64,000 bases of DNA from Bradyrhizobium sp. WSM1743. Its GTDB lineage: Bacteria; Pseudomonadota; Alphaproteobacteria; Rhizobiales; Xanthobacteraceae. Shown here in pieces: positions 16,982-27,540 of this stretch. Where the stretch lies: assembly GCF_000473065.1 (NCBI RefSeq), contig NZ_AXAZ01000015.1, positions 85,255 through 149,254 of the forward strand, read 5' to 3'. The translations under genes and the position numbers were made by a program. The number at the start of each line of letters is the position of its first letter. Within the stretch, counting starts at the first letter, position 1. Under the pieces are notes generated by a model that ran no database searches, was not told the DNA's origin, and was given only the letters and a program-made list of their open reading frames with translations.

Positions 16982-18025
16982 CTAGCTGTTCGGTCCGCGG
17001 TCCATGCTGACGGGCTGCCAGCGGCGGAGCGCGGTGTTCTGCAGCACCGACGGATTGACGCAGCTTACCGGCCACATGCCCTGAAGCACCAGTGACAATT
17101 CGTAGCCCACCCGGCGCTTGCGCGCTTCGTCAAACCGTGCCGAGGCCGAGGCGACATGGGCGGTCAGGGTCACGTTCTCCATGCCGAGCAGGGGATTGTT
17201 GTGCGAGGGCGGTTCCTGCTCCAGCACGTCGAGGGCGGCATGCGCGATCCAGCCCTCCTGCAGCGCCTTGATCAGGCTCTCTTCGTCCACCGTGGCCCCG
17301 CGCCCGGTGTTGATGAAGATCGAGTCCTTCTTCATCTGCCGAAAATGCTTCTCGGTCAGCATGTGATGGACCTCGGGCCTCGCCGGAGCGTGCATCGAGA
17401 CGAAGTCGGATTGCGACAGCACCTCGTTGAGCGTCGCCGGGATCACGCCGTGGTCGTACATCAGCGTTTCCTGGATGAAGGGATCGTAGGCCATCATGCG
17501 CAGGCCGAACGGCGCGGCGCGCTTCGCAACCGCGCGCGCCACGCGGCCGAACGAGATGAAGCCGAGGGTCTGGCCCATCAGCCTCGGGATCTTGAGCAGC
17601 GCCGGCCGGCCCTCGGCCCAGCGGCCGTCACGCACCATGCGGTCCTGCTCGACCAGGCGGCGGAAGCCGGCAAGCAGCAGCATCATGGCGTGGTCGGCGA
17701 CCTCCTCGATGAAGGTGTCGGGGATGTTGGTGACGGGAATTCCGCGGGCGGTGGCAGCCTTGACGTCGACGCTGTCGACGCCGACCGAGCCGAGCGTGAT
17801 GACCTTGCAGCTCTCAAGCGCGTCGATGATCGGTTTGGTGATCGGGATGCCCTTCGCGTAGATGGCATCGGCATTTTTCGCGGCGGCGATGAATCCGGCC
17901 TCGTCGGCGGGCGCCTCGACGATCTCGGCATCGATCGGATCGAGCGCCTCGCGCTCATAGGAATAATCGCTGCCCGCGACGGTGAAGCTCGCACCCTTCG
18001 GCGTCACCACCCTGTATTTCGGCAT
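16982..18025 (-). CDS. D-isomer-specific 2-hydroxyacid dehydrogenase (CtBP-like)
   Basis: 347 aa from ATG 18025 (GGAGCAGGAC upstream). The catalytic residues of the family are visible: Arg242 (NTGRG), Glu271 (EP of 'DVLEQEPP') and His290 ('TLTAHVA'). The Rossmann segment is unusual: 'LGFISFGRVARAV' has Ser158 and Ala163 where the family normally shows the first and last Gly of GxGxxG. It probably oxidises or reduces a 2-hydroxy acid with NAD(P). It lies directly upstream of the sugar ABC transporter on the same strand, so a shared pathway is plausible. Confidence 0.87.
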   Translation of the reverse strand: MPKYRVVTPKGASFTVAGSDYSYEREALDPIDAEIVEAPADEAGFIAAAKNADAIYAKGIPITKPIIDALESCKVITLGSVGVDSVDVKAATARGIPVTNIPDTFIEEVADHAMMLLLAGFRRLVEQDRMVRDGRWAEGRPALLKIPRLMGQTLGFISFGRVARAVAKRAAPFGLRMMAYDPFIQETLMYDHGVIPATLNEVLSQSDFVSMHAPARPEVHHMLTEKHFRQMKKDSIFINTGRGATVDEESLIKALQEGWIAHAALDVLEQEPPSHNNPLLGMENVTLTAHVASASARFDEARKRRVGYELSLVLQGMWPVSCVNPSVLQNTALRRWQPVSMDRGPNS

Positions 18026-18278
18026 GTCCTGCTCCCGATTTGGTTTCTTGTTGTGACCCGCCTCCACGAGCGGGCCTTTGCGTCTTTTACGCGAAATCGG
18101 GGCAGGTGCGTACAATTGTCGGTTGTCATGAGCGCGGTATATTTCCGTTTTCCCATGCGCGGTCCGGGCTTCTACGGAGGCACGTAAGTAACTTGCTAAG
18201 GGCTGGCCCAATAAAAATTGATTCGATTTCGATCGATCTGGTCGCGTGCCCGTGTCCCATCATTGCCGGAGCTAACCT

Positions 18279-19964
18279 GTGAAGTTGAGCAATCTGAAGA
18301 TCGCGCCCAAGCTGGGCATTCTTGTCGGCGTCACTTTGTTCGGCTTGTGCGTCTCCGGTGTTCTCGCCGGCTATCTGATGAAGCGCGAGATGGTGAATGC
18401 GCGCATCGATCAGGCCAAGGCGATCGTCGAGCTGGCGCGCAACTATGCCGCCGCATTGAAGAAGCGCGTCGACGCCGGCGAGATGACGAAGGACGCTGCG
18501 ATGGCCGAGCTTCGCCGCTACGGCAATTCCATGACCTATGACAAGGGCGCCGGCTATCTGTTCGGCACGTCCTACGATGGCCTCACCCAGCTTGCGCCCG
18601 ATCCGAAGGTGATCGGCACCAACCGGATGGACGTCATGACCAACGGCCGCAAGCTGTCGGTGGAATTGATGGATGGCGTCAAGGCCCATGGCGAGATTCT
18701 GCTTCATTATGAGTATGTGAAGCCCGGCCAGGAAACGCCGATCCGCAAGATCGGTTACGCCGTCGCGGTCCCCGGCTTCGACATGTATCTCGGCACCGGC
18801 GCCTATCTGGATGACATCGATGCCAAGATGGGGCCGGTCTACTGGCTGCTCGGTCTGGCGATGCTCGGCATCGTCATCGTTGCCGGGAGTGTCGCGTGGC
18901 TGGTCGGCCGCAGCATCAGCTCTCCGCTCGCCCTGCTCGGCACTCGGATGCGGGAGCTGGCCGACGGCAGGCTCGAAGGCGACGTCCCCGGTGTCGGCCG
19001 CGGCGATGAGGTCGGTGCAATGGCTTCGACCGTGCAGATCTTCAAGGACAATGCGGTCCGCATCCGCGACCTCGAGAAGACCGAGGCGGACGCCAAGGAA
19101 CGCGCCGCGGCGGAACGTCGCAGCGCGATGGAAGAGATCGCCAACGACTTCGAGCGCAGCGTCAACGGCATCGTCCGCTCGGTCTCCTCGGCCGCGGCCG
19201 GCATGCAGACCACGGCGCAGTCGATGACCGCAACCGCCAGCGACGCCTCGTCGCGCGCGGCGACGGTCGGCGCTGCCTCGCAAAAGGCCTCCGGCAATGT
19301 CGGCACGGTCGCGGCGGCCGCCGAAGAGCTGTCGAGCTCGGTCGCGGAAATCTCCCGCCAGGTCACGCGATCGACCGAAGTGGCGAGCCGCGCCGTCAAC
19401 GATGCCGAGCGTACCAACGCCACCGTCCAGGTGCTCTCCTCCGGCGCCGAGAAGATCGGCGAAGTCGTCAAGCTGATCCACTCGATCGCGGCGCAGACCA
19501 ACTTGCTCGCGCTCAACGCCACCATCGAAGCGGCCCGCGCCGGCGAGTCCGGCCGCGGCTTCGCCGTGGTCGCCTCCGAGGTGAAGGCGCTCGCCAACCA
19601 GACCGCGAAGGCGACCGAGGAGATCTCCGCCCAGGTCGCGGCAATGCAGACCTCGACCGGCGACGCGGTCGCGGCCATCTCCGGCATCACCCAGACGATC
19701 GCCGAGATGAGCGAGATCACCGCGGGCATTTCCGCATCGATCGAGCAGCAGGGCGAGGCGACGCGCGAGATCGCGCGCAACATCCAGTCGGTCGCGGCCG
19801 GCTCGAGCGAAATCAACGCCCATATCGGCAGCGTCACCTCGGCCGCGGAAGCGACCGGCAGTGCCGCCACCGACGTGCTCTCCAACGCCCGCGAGCTGGA
19901 CAACCAGTCCGGCGCGCTGCGCAGCGCCGTCGACAATTTCCTCGCCAAGGTGCGGGCGGCGTAG
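18279..19964 (+). CDS. Methyl-accepting chemotaxis protein with single Cache domain
   Basis: 561 aa, GTG start. Transmembrane helix 1 (~11-33) is followed by a periplasmic sCache_2-type sensor (~35-185, '[20 protein letters not shown]', '[20 protein letters not shown]', '[14 protein letters not shown]'), helix 2 (~187-210), HAMP (~210-262) and the cytoplasmic signalling domain. The hairpin tip '[20 protein letters not shown]' is the conserved CheA/CheW contact. This sensor type often detects small organic acids (family knowledge). No CheR-tethering pentapeptide is seen at the C-terminus. Single gene, 253 bp from the divergent dehydrogenase gene. Confidence 0.93.
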   Translation: MKLSNLKIAPKLGILVGVTLFGLCVSGVLAGYLMKREMVNARIDQAKAIVELARNYAAALKKRVDAGEMTKDAAMAELRRYGNSMTYDKGAGYLFGTSYDGLTQLAPDPKVIGTNRMDVMTNGRKLSVELMDGVKAHGEILLHYEYVKPGQETPIRKIGYAVAVPGFDMYLGTGAYLDDIDAKMGPVYWLLGLAMLGIVIVAGSVAWLVGRSISSPLALLGTRMRELADGRLEGDVPGVGRGDEVGAMASTVQIFKDNAVRIRDLEKTEADAKERAAAERRSAMEEIANDFERSVNGIVRSVSSAAAGMQTTAQSMTATASDASSRAATVGAASQKASGNVGTVAAAAEELSSSVAEISRQVTRSTEVASRAVNDAERTNATVQVLSSGAEKIGEVVKLIHSIAAQTNLLALNATIEAARAGESGRGFAVVASEVKALANQTAKATEEISAQVAAMQTSTGDAVAAISGITQTIAEMSEITAGISASIEQQGEATREIARNIQSVAAGSSEINAHIGSVTSAAEATGSAATDVLSNARELDNQSGALRSAVDNFLAKVRAA

Positions 19965-20001
19965 TTTTCGCGCGTGCACCGACGCTTCGATCTACTCCGC
20001 C

Positions 20002-20130
20002 GTCATGCCCGGGCTTGTCCCGCCTGCGCGGCAGAAGCCGCTTCGGCGAGGCGAAGGCCCGGGCATCCACGTTTCTTAGGCACCTCACACGTCGGTACGC
20101 GTGGATGGCCGGGACAAGCCCGGCCATGAC
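20002..20130. repeat. Palindromic repeat (GTCATGCCCGGGC..GCCCGGCCATGAC type)
   Basis: Begins GTCATGCCCGGGCTTGTCCC and ends GGGACAAGCCCGGCCATGAC, with internal arms ATCCACG and CGTGGAT. A shorter copy is at 27440-27523. Lies in the convergent gap between the chemoreceptor gene and the Bug-protein gene. Confidence 0.8.
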
Positions 20131-20148
20131 GGAGAATGCGGAGGGATC

Positions 20149-20276
20149 GTGCCCCGGACGCAGCGCAGCGCTCCTTCAGCGATGCGCTGCCGAGCCGGGG
20201 CCCATGCTTGTAGCAGTCTGGGTCCCGGCTCCGCGATGCATCGCTGACGCGCTGCATCTTGTCCGGGACACGGGGA
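20149..20276. repeat. Direct repeat copy 1 flanking the Bug-protein gene
   Basis: GTGCCCCGGACGCAGCGCAG ... ATCGCTGACGCGCTGCATCT-TGTCCGGGACACGGGG. Highly similar, in the same orientation, to 21334-21465. The ends are inverted (GTGCCCCGGAC / GTCCGGGACAC), so the copy is itself a long imperfect palindrome. Together with the element at 20002 it fills the 318-bp gap; no gene seen. Confidence 0.8.
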
Positions 20277-20282
20277 CCCGCC

Positions 20283-21260
20283 CTACTGCTTCTCGATCTT
20301 CGCGTTCGTGATCAGCTTCTCCCACAGCACGAGCTGCTCGTTCACGAAAGTGCCGAGCTGCTCCGGCGTGCCGGAAAAGGCGTCCATGCCGAGCGTGGCG
20401 AGCTTGGCCTTGATCTCCGGATTCTCGACGATCTTCCTGATCTCGGCATTGAGCCGCGTCGCGATCTCCTTCGGCATGCCGGCGGGACCGAAATAGCCCT
20501 GCCACGATGAGATGTCGAAATCCGGCACGCCCGCCTCCTGCATCGAGGGCAGGTGCGGCACCAGCGGCGAGCGGTCCTTGGTGGTGACGGCGAGCGCGCG
20601 CAGGGCGTTGCCGTTGACGTGGGGCAGGCCGGTCAGGATGTCGACGAACATCATCGAGACGCGGCCACCCATGACGTCGTTGAGCGCCGGCGGCGAGCTC
20701 TTGTAGGGCACGTGCAAGAGGTCGAGCCCGGCATTGTGCGCGAAGGTCGCACCCGACACGATCGCCGACGACGAGCCCGAGGCGTAGCTCAGCTTGCCCG
20801 GATTGGCCTTGCCATAAGCGACGAGCTCGGCGACGGACTTGGCCGGCACTTCCGGATTGATGACCAGCATGAAGGGCAAATCGCCGGTGCGGGCGATCGG
20901 GGTGAAATCCTTGACCGGATCGTAGGTGAGGCTCTTGAGCAGATAGGGATTGGCCGAATGCGTGGTGTTGGTCGTCACCAGCAGCGTATAGCCGTCGGGG
21001 GCGGCCTTCGCGACATAGGTCGCGGCGAGCATGCCGTTGGCGCCCGCCTTGTTCTCGATCACGATGGGAACGCCGAGCGCCTGCGACAGATGCTGCGAGA
21101 TCAGCCGCGTCGTGGTGTCGGTGCCGCTGCCGGCTGCGAACGGCAGCACCAGCGTGATGTTGCGGCTGGGATAGTTGTCGGCCTGAGCCGTGGACGCTGC
21201 GGCGAGGCAAAGTGCGGCCGCGCCGACGGTCCGCAGGTTTCGAATCAACGCTGAAAGCAT
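20283..21260 (-). CDS. Tripartite tricarboxylate transporter substrate-binding protein (Bug family)
   Basis: 325 aa from ATG 21260. The signal peptide MLSALIRNLRTVGAAALCLA...AQA is followed by family-typical 'YPSRNITLVLPFAAGSGTDT', 'PIVIENKAGANGMLAATYVA', 'DGYTLLVTTNTTHSANPYLL' and 'LHVPYKSSPPALNDVMGGRV'. Bug proteins bind carboxylates or related small molecules in the periplasm; the membrane partners TctA/TctB are not adjacent, which is common for the family. The gene is bracketed by two direct repeats (20149-20276 and 21334-21465). Confidence 0.92.
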   Translation of the reverse strand: MLSALIRNLRTVGAAALCLAAASTAQADNYPSRNITLVLPFAAGSGTDTTTRLISQHLSQALGVPIVIENKAGANGMLAATYVAKAAPDGYTLLVTTNTTHSANPYLLKSLTYDPVKDFTPIARTGDLPFMLVINPEVPAKSVAELVAYGKANPGKLSYASGSSSAIVSGATFAHNAGLDLLHVPYKSSPPALNDVMGGRVSMMFVDILTGLPHVNGNALRALAVTTKDRSPLVPHLPSMQEAGVPDFDISSWQGYFGPAGMPKEIATRLNAEIRKIVENPEIKAKLATLGMDAFSGTPEQLGTFVNEQLVLWEKLITNAKIEKQ

Positions 21261-21333
21261 GTTTGGTCGTTCCCTCTTTTTCGTTGGCGGGGAACCTAGC
21301 GTCTCCTCAATGAAATCGGAAGACGGGAGTTTC

Positions 21334-21465
21334 GTGCCCCGGGCGCAGTGCAGCGCGCCGCTCCTCGCGGCGTGATGCGCTGCTGAACCGGGGCCCACCT
21401 GCGGCAACCTGGGTCCCGGCTCTGCGGTGCATCGCTGACGCGCTGCATCTTGTCCGGGACACGAG
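21334..21465. repeat. Direct repeat copy 2 flanking the Bug-protein gene
   Basis: GTGCCCCGGGCGCAGTGCAG ... GCATCGCTGACGCGCTGCAT-CTTGTCCGGGACACGAG. Same orientation as 20149-20276, with most differences in the central part. Lies between the Bug gene start and the end of the EamA gene. Confidence 0.8.
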
Positions 21466-21487
21466 AGGCGACGTCCGCCCAGCGGAA

Positions 21488-22423
21488 TTACTTCATCGCC
21501 GAGCCCTGCCGCGATGCAAGCACGACGCCGGCGAGCACCAGCGCGTAGCCGATCAGGTGGAACGGCTGGAGCTTTTCGCCCAGCAGCAGGATCGCCATCG
21601 CCGAGCCGAACACCGGCACCAGATGGAAGAACGGCGCCGCCCGGTTCGGCCCGATCAGCGCCACGCCGCGGTTGAAGAAGAGATAGGCGAGGGTGGAGGG
21701 AAAGATCAGGATGTAGCCCAGCGTCGCCAGCGTCGTCCCGTCGAATTGCAGCACGCGGCCGCTCGCCGCCTCCCAGATCGCGGTCGGCAGCAGCATCGTC
21801 GCGCCACAGCAGGTCGTGAAGGAGAGAAACGAGAGCTGATGGATCTTCGGCCGGCGCGGGATGAAGGCGGAGTAGAGGCCGAACGCCACCAGCGAGGAGG
21901 CGAACATGATGTCGCCCCTGTTGAAGCTGATGCCCGCGAGCGCGGCGAGGTCGCCGCGCAGGATGATGATCAGCACGCCGAGCAGCGAGATCGCGATGCC
22001 GCCGAGCTGCGCGCCGGTCAGCCGCACGCCGAACAGCACCAGCGACCACAGCGCCACGAACAGCGGACCTGCCGACTGGATCAGCAGCGCGTTCAGCGCC
22101 TCGGTGTACTGCATCGCCCAGTACGAGATCGCATTGTTGAAGGCAAAGCCGACCAGCGACAGGAACAGCATCAAGGGCAGGCTCTTGCGCAACGCCGGCC
22201 AGTCGCGCTTCAGATGCGGCCAGGCGAACGGCAACAGGATCAGGAACACGCCGAACCAGCGGATCGTGGTGATCGTCAGCGGCGGCACATGCGCGCCGAC
22301 ATGACGCGCGAGCACGATGTTGCCGGCCCAGAACAGCGAGCTCAGGCTGAGCAGCAGATAAGGCTGGTTGTTGAGCCAACTGGCCGGACTGGCGGTCGGT
22401 GGCGCGGGCGAAGCGATCGTCAT
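21488..22423 (-). CDS. EamA/DMT-family transporter (copy 1)
   Basis: 311 aa from ATG 22423, ten predicted transmembrane segments in two EamA repeats. Diagnostic stretches are 'NNQPYLLLSLSSLFWAGNIV', 'YWAMQYTEALNALLIQSAGP', 'STLAYLFFNRGVALIGPNRA' and 'LLLGEKLQPFHLIGYALVLA'. Probably exports small metabolites; substrate unknown. It is clearly related to the second EamA gene at 23129-24061, suggesting an old duplication. Confidence 0.92.
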   Translation of the reverse strand: MTIASPAPPTASPASWLNNQPYLLLSLSSLFWAGNIVLARHVGAHVPPLTITTIRWFGVFLILLPFAWPHLKRDWPALRKSLPLMLFLSLVGFAFNNAISYWAMQYTEALNALLIQSAGPLFVALWSLVLFGVRLTGAQLGGIAISLLGVLIIILRGDLAALAGISFNRGDIMFASSLVAFGLYSAFIPRRPKIHQLSFLSFTTCCGATMLLPTAIWEAASGRVLQFDGTTLATLGYILIFPSTLAYLFFNRGVALIGPNRAAPFFHLVPVFGSAMAILLLGEKLQPFHLIGYALVLAGVVLASRQGSAMK

Positions 22424-22516
22424 GGGCGTTACATGCAAGCTTGCGCCGGATTGCCGTGATGACACAAGTCACAGCGCCGCAATGCTACAATGCGCGCATG
22501 AGCTGAGGAGGTGCCG

Positions 22517-22918
22517 TTGGCGGTTAATATGTTGAACATCGAGGGACTGGAGAGGCTCGAACCGAATGCGCCGGTGGTGATGCTGAACCTGATGCGCTTC
22601 CACGCGCGCTCGCGCGACGGCGACGGGTCCGGCTGGGACGCGTATCTGCGCTACAGCGCGATCACGGTGCCGATGATCAGGGCGCGCGGCGGCACGCTGC
22701 TTTGGACCGGCGAAGCGAAGGCGGTCGCACTCGGCCCGCATCAGGGCAACGACTGGGACTTCGTCGCGCTGGTCTATTACCCGTCGGTAGCGGCCTTCCT
22801 CGATATGATGACGTCGGAAGCCTACGAACGTGAAGCCGACCCGCATCGCGTCAACGGCTGCGCCGAGCACGTCATCATCGCGACGAGCGAGGCCTACAGC
22901 AAGTTCAGGATCAAATAG
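22517..22918 (+). CDS. DUF1330-family protein
   Basis: About 133 aa. A TTG at 22517 sits five bases after GAGGAGG and is preferred; in-frame GTG 22511 (inside the ribosome site) and ATG 22529 are alternatives. The family pattern is visible: 'NAPVVMLNLMRFH', 'RARGGTLLWTGEAKAVALGP', 'DWDFVALVYYPSVAAFLDMM' and 'YEREADPHRVNG'. A ferredoxin-like fold of unknown function. It lies between the two EamA paralogues on the opposite strand, and its start is 93 bp from the divergent first EamA gene. Confidence 0.85.
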   Translation: MAVNMLNIEGLERLEPNAPVVMLNLMRFHARSRDGDGSGWDAYLRYSAITVPMIRARGGTLLWTGEAKAVALGPHQGNDWDFVALVYYPSVAAFLDMMTSEAYEREADPHRVNGCAEHVIIATSEAYSKFRIK

Positions 22919-22930
22919 CCCGCGCTCTTT

Positions 22931-23097
22931 CTTACCCTCCCCTGGAGGGGGAGGGTCGGCACGCAACCGAGCGAAGCGAGATTGCGTGACGGGGTGGGGT
23001 GATCTCTCCACTCGGGCACTGTTTGTCGCGGAGGGACCGTCACCCCACCCCGCTCGCGCTTCGCGCGATCGACCCTCCCCCTCCAGGGGAGGGTAAG
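22931..23097. repeat. Long inverted repeat between convergent genes
   Basis: Starts CTTACCCTCCCCTGGAGGGG and ends with the exact complement (CCCCTCCAGGGGAGGGTAAG); inner arms GTGACGGGGTGGGGTGA / TCACCCCACCCCG also pair, through a span of 167 bp. Could form one long cruciform or RNA hairpin and serve as bidirectional terminator for the DUF1330 and second EamA genes. Confidence 0.75.
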
Positions 23098-23128
23098 AGG
23101 CACCTTCGTGTTTGGATGGAACGGTTGG

Positions 23129-24061
23129 CTACGTCGCCTGCTTCCGCGACGCCGCGAACACGCCCGCCAGCACCAGCGCGAAGCCGATGAAGTGGAATGC
23201 CTGCGGGTGTTCGCCCAGAAATACCATCGCCATGATCGAACCGAACACCGGCACGACGTGGAAAAACGGCGCGGCGCGGTTGGCGCCGATGAGGCGCACG
23301 CCGCGATTGAAGCAGAGATAGGCGAGCGCCGAGGGGAAAACGGCGACGTAGAACAGGGTCAAGAGGTTCGGCCCGTCGAGCTTCATCACGGGGCGGGCGG
23401 ACAATTCCCATATCTCCAGCGGGATGAGACAGGCGGCGCCGCAGCCGAAGGTGAAGGCGAGGAACGAGAGGCCGTGCATCGGCGGCCGCTTCAGTGACAG
23501 CACCGAATAGAGCGCGAAGATCAGGAGCGCGAGGAGGAAGATCAGGTCGCCCTTGTTGAAGTCGATGCTCGACAGCGTGGTGAAATCGCCGTGCAGCAGG
23601 ATGGTCAGCACGCCGCACATCGACAGCAGCACGCCGAAGGCCTGCGCCGCGGTGAGCCGGATGCCGAGGATGACCAGCGACCACAGTGCCACCAGCAGCG
23701 GCGCGGCCGACTGCAGCAGCAGCGTATTGAGCGCCTGGGTATGCTCCAGCGCCCAGTATTGCAGTGTGTTGAAGGCGCCGATGCCGGTGACCGAGAGCGT
23801 GACCATCAGGCCGAGCTTGCCGCGGATGGCCGGCCAGTCCTGCACGAGGTGCTTCCAGGCGAACGGCAGCACCAGCAGGAAGGCGAAGAACCAGCGCAGG
23901 AACGATAGGGTGACCGGCGGAATGTGGCCGGCGGCGAGCCGCCCGACGATGGCGTTGCCGGCCCAGCACAGCGCGGTGATGCTGAGCAGCAGATAAGGCT
24001 GGTTGGCGATCCAGCCGTGGCCGGATGTTTCCGCACTCGTGGTCTGATCGGTGGCGGACAT
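23129..24061 (-). CDS. EamA/DMT-family transporter (copy 2)
   Basis: 310 aa from ATG 24061 (MSATDQTTSAETSG). Ten-helix transporter whose segments parallel copy 1: 'ANQPYLLLSITALCWAGNAI', 'YWALEHTQALNTLLLQSAAP', 'SALAYLCFNRGVRLIGANRA' and 'FLGEHPQAFHFIGFALVLAG'. Probable small-molecule exporter, substrate unknown. The long upstream in-frame extension to 24454 has no family similarity and is left out. Confidence 0.92.
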   Translation of the reverse strand: MSATDQTTSAETSGHGWIANQPYLLLSITALCWAGNAIVGRLAAGHIPPVTLSFLRWFFAFLLVLPFAWKHLVQDWPAIRGKLGLMVTLSVTGIGAFNTLQYWALEHTQALNTLLLQSAAPLLVALWSLVILGIRLTAAQAFGVLLSMCGVLTILLHGDFTTLSSIDFNKGDLIFLLALLIFALYSVLSLKRPPMHGLSFLAFTFGCGAACLIPLEIWELSARPVMKLDGPNLLTLFYVAVFPSALAYLCFNRGVRLIGANRAAPFFHVVPVFGSIMAMVFLGEHPQAFHFIGFALVLAGVFAASRKQAT

Positions 24062-24410
24062 TGCGATGATGCGGGCCCCGCATGTAGTACGCCGAGCCCT
24101 CCGGCCCGGCGAGATCCGGGCCGGCTGATCACCCGGCACCGTCCAAAGACACGGAAATCGAGGTTGCATCAACGGGGGGCGGACGCATCGCGACCATGCC
24201 AGCCGCGAAGGCGGCCTCTCAGGCTTTGGTCGAAGCCGTCGCGCCCGTAGCGAGGGTTTTCTGGATTTTCCGGGGATATCAAAGGCTTGGAGTGCGCGCC
24301 GGGCCCGAAAAAAGCCCCGTTCTTGCTTGCCTAGAGGGGCCGCTTCCTTTATCCGGTTGGGCTGCCTCGCGTGCGACCGGCCTCGGCCGGGAATTGGGCT
24401 GGGCGCAGGC
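24062..24410. other. Gene-free region upstream of purA
   Basis: About 430 bp separate the second EamA gene and purA. Apart from the palindrome at 24411 I see no supported gene or RNA. It presumably holds the divergent promoters of both genes, but no motif is clear. Confidence 0.4.
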
Positions 24411-25785
<1,375 letters not shown>

Positions 25786-25822
25786 CGCTATCTTACCGGG
25801 ACGCGCGTATAGTTGAGTAGAA

Positions 25823-27415
25823 ATGGCTGATTACTACCCGCTGATCGCCCGCGCTATTGCCGCCCTGGACCCCAACGCTCCCGGCGAAAGCCGTCGCGCG
25901 CTCTATGAGCGGGCGCGCACGGCCCTGATCGCGCAGCTGCGCAGCGTGCAGCCGCCGCTCTCCGAATCCGAGATCACGCGCGAACGGCTGTCGCTGGAAG
26001 AGGCCGTCCGCAAGGTCGAATCGGAGGCCGCCCAGCGTGCCCGCGAGGCCTCGCGCCCCGGTGGCGGCGCCCGCCCCGGCGGCAGTGGCGATGCCTTCCG
26101 CCGCGCCAGCACCCGTGCCACCGAGGCCAACCCGGCTGCGGCGCCGCCGCGCACGCGTCCGGCCCCGACGCCGCCGCGGGCCGACCGTCCGTCGTTCAAT
26201 GTCGACGACCAGGGCGAGGCGCCGCGTCCGCCGCGCGCTCCCCGTTTCGACGCCCCGCGCCAGCCCGGGCCATCTGCCCCGCCGCCGACACCGGAGCCGC
26301 CGGCCGGGCGCGATCGCCAAGGGGCGCGCCGTCCGCCCGACGTCGGACCCCCGCCGCCGCTGCCGCCGTCGCCCGGCGTGCGCGGCTTCCGCGACATCAC
26401 GGCCGATGCCAATGATCTCGGCGGCGCTGCCGCGCAGGCCAGCCGCGCCGCGCGGCGCACCTATGCCAACGTGCCCTCGCCCTCGCCGGAATTCGACCGG
26501 CTGGAGCCGAGCCTGGAAAACCGCGCCGGCGAGTCCGAGGCGCCCTATTCCTACGACGAGTCGATCGAGGAGGCCGAGCGCTACGCGCCGCCGTCGCCGC
26601 GTCCGCGGATCGCGTCCGAGCGCGAGGCCAAGAAGCGCGCCCGCACCGGCTCGGCCTTTCCGTTCAAGAGCGCGATCGCCGTCGGCATCGTGCTGATCCT
26701 GGTCGGCGCCGGCATCCTCTGGGGCAAGCCGCTGCTCCAGACCGCCACCAACCTGTTCAAGTCCTCGCCGACCCAGGTGGTGGAGGCGCCGAAGGATGCC
26801 TCGCAGCCGCAGAGCAAGCCGAAGATTCCCGATCGCGTCGGTCAACCCTCGGCCAGCGATCAGCCGGTCGCGCCGGTGGCGCAGAAGGTCGTGCTCTACG
26901 ACGAGGATCCGTCCGATCCCAAGGGCAAGCAATATGTCGGCTCGGTGGTGTGGCGGCTCGAGCCGATCAAGGCCTCCGGCAACCAGAAGGCCGACGTTGC
27001 CGTGCGCGCCGACATCGAGATCCCCGACCGCAAGTTCAAGATGACGATGTCATTCCGCCGCAACACCGACTCCTCGCTGCCGGCGAGCCACACCGCGGAG
27101 CTGACCTTCATCCTGCCGCAGGATTTTCCCGGCGGCAGCGTCTCCAATGTGCCGGGCATCCTGATGAAGTCGAACGAGCAGGCGCGCGGCACCCCGCTCG
27201 CCGGCCTCGCGGTCAAGGTCACCGACGGCTTCTTCCTGGTCGGCCTCTCCAATGTCGATGCTGACCGCTCCCGCAACGTCCAGCTCCTGAAGGAGCGCTC
27301 CTGGTTCGACGTGCCCCTGGTCTACGCCAACCAGCGCCGCGCCATCATCGCCATCGAAAAGGGCGCCCCCGGCGAGCGCGCCTTCAACGACGCGTTCGCC
27401 CAGTGGGGCGATTAG
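25823..27415 (+). CDS. Conserved membrane protein with proline-rich region
   Basis: 530 aa, function not recognised. N-terminal ~70 residues are a helical, charged segment ('IARAIAALDPNAPGESRRAL'). Residues ~75-195 are very rich in Pro, Arg and Ala. One transmembrane helix lies near 290-310 ('IAVGIVLILVGAGILWGKPL'), followed by a folded C-terminal domain ('VRADIEIPDRKFKMTMSFRR', 'AELTFILPQDFPGGSVSNVP'). Starting 37 bp after purA on the same strand, it may be co-transcribed. The topology suggests a cytoplasmic disordered arm and a periplasmic domain. Confidence 0.82.
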   Translation: MADYYPLIARAIAALDPNAPGESRRALYERARTALIAQLRSVQPPLSESEITRERLSLEEAVRKVESEAAQRAREASRPGGGARPGGSGDAFRRASTRATEANPAAAPPRTRPAPTPPRADRPSFNVDDQGEAPRPPRAPRFDAPRQPGPSAPPPTPEPPAGRDRQGARRPPDVGPPPPLPPSPGVRGFRDITADANDLGGAAAQASRAARRTYANVPSPSPEFDRLEPSLENRAGESEAPYSYDESIEEAERYAPPSPRPRIASEREAKKRARTGSAFPFKSAIAVGIVLILVGAGILWGKPLLQTATNLFKSSPTQVVEAPKDASQPQSKPKIPDRVGQPSASDQPVAPVAQKVVLYDEDPSDPKGKQYVGSVVWRLEPIKASGNQKADVAVRADIEIPDRKFKMTMSFRRNTDSSLPASHTAELTFILPQDFPGGSVSNVPGILMKSNEQARGTPLAGLAVKVTDGFFLVGLSNVDADRSRNVQLLKERSWFDVPLVYANQRRAIIAIEKGAPGERAFNDAFAQWGD

Positions 27416-27439
27416 GATTCCTCTCTTCCAAAGAAGACC

Positions 27440-27523
27440 GTCATGCCCGGGCTCGGCCCGGGCATCCACGTTCTTTGCGCCTTGGAGCTAGGCGTGGATG
27501 GCCGGGACAAGCCCGGCCATGAC
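27440..27523. repeat. Palindromic repeat (GTCATGCCCGGGC type), copy 2
   Basis: CGTCATGCCCGGGCTCGGCC ... GGCCGGGACAAGCCCGGCCA-TGAC with arms CATCCACG/CGTGGATG. Same family as 20002-20130. It lies between convergent genes and could help terminate both. Confidence 0.8.
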
Positions 27524-27540
27524 GCTACGGTTGACCGACG

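Noticed and set aside
18126..19979. 617-aa minus-strand frame across the chemoreceptor
   Set aside because: Antisense to a clear MCP with all family signatures.
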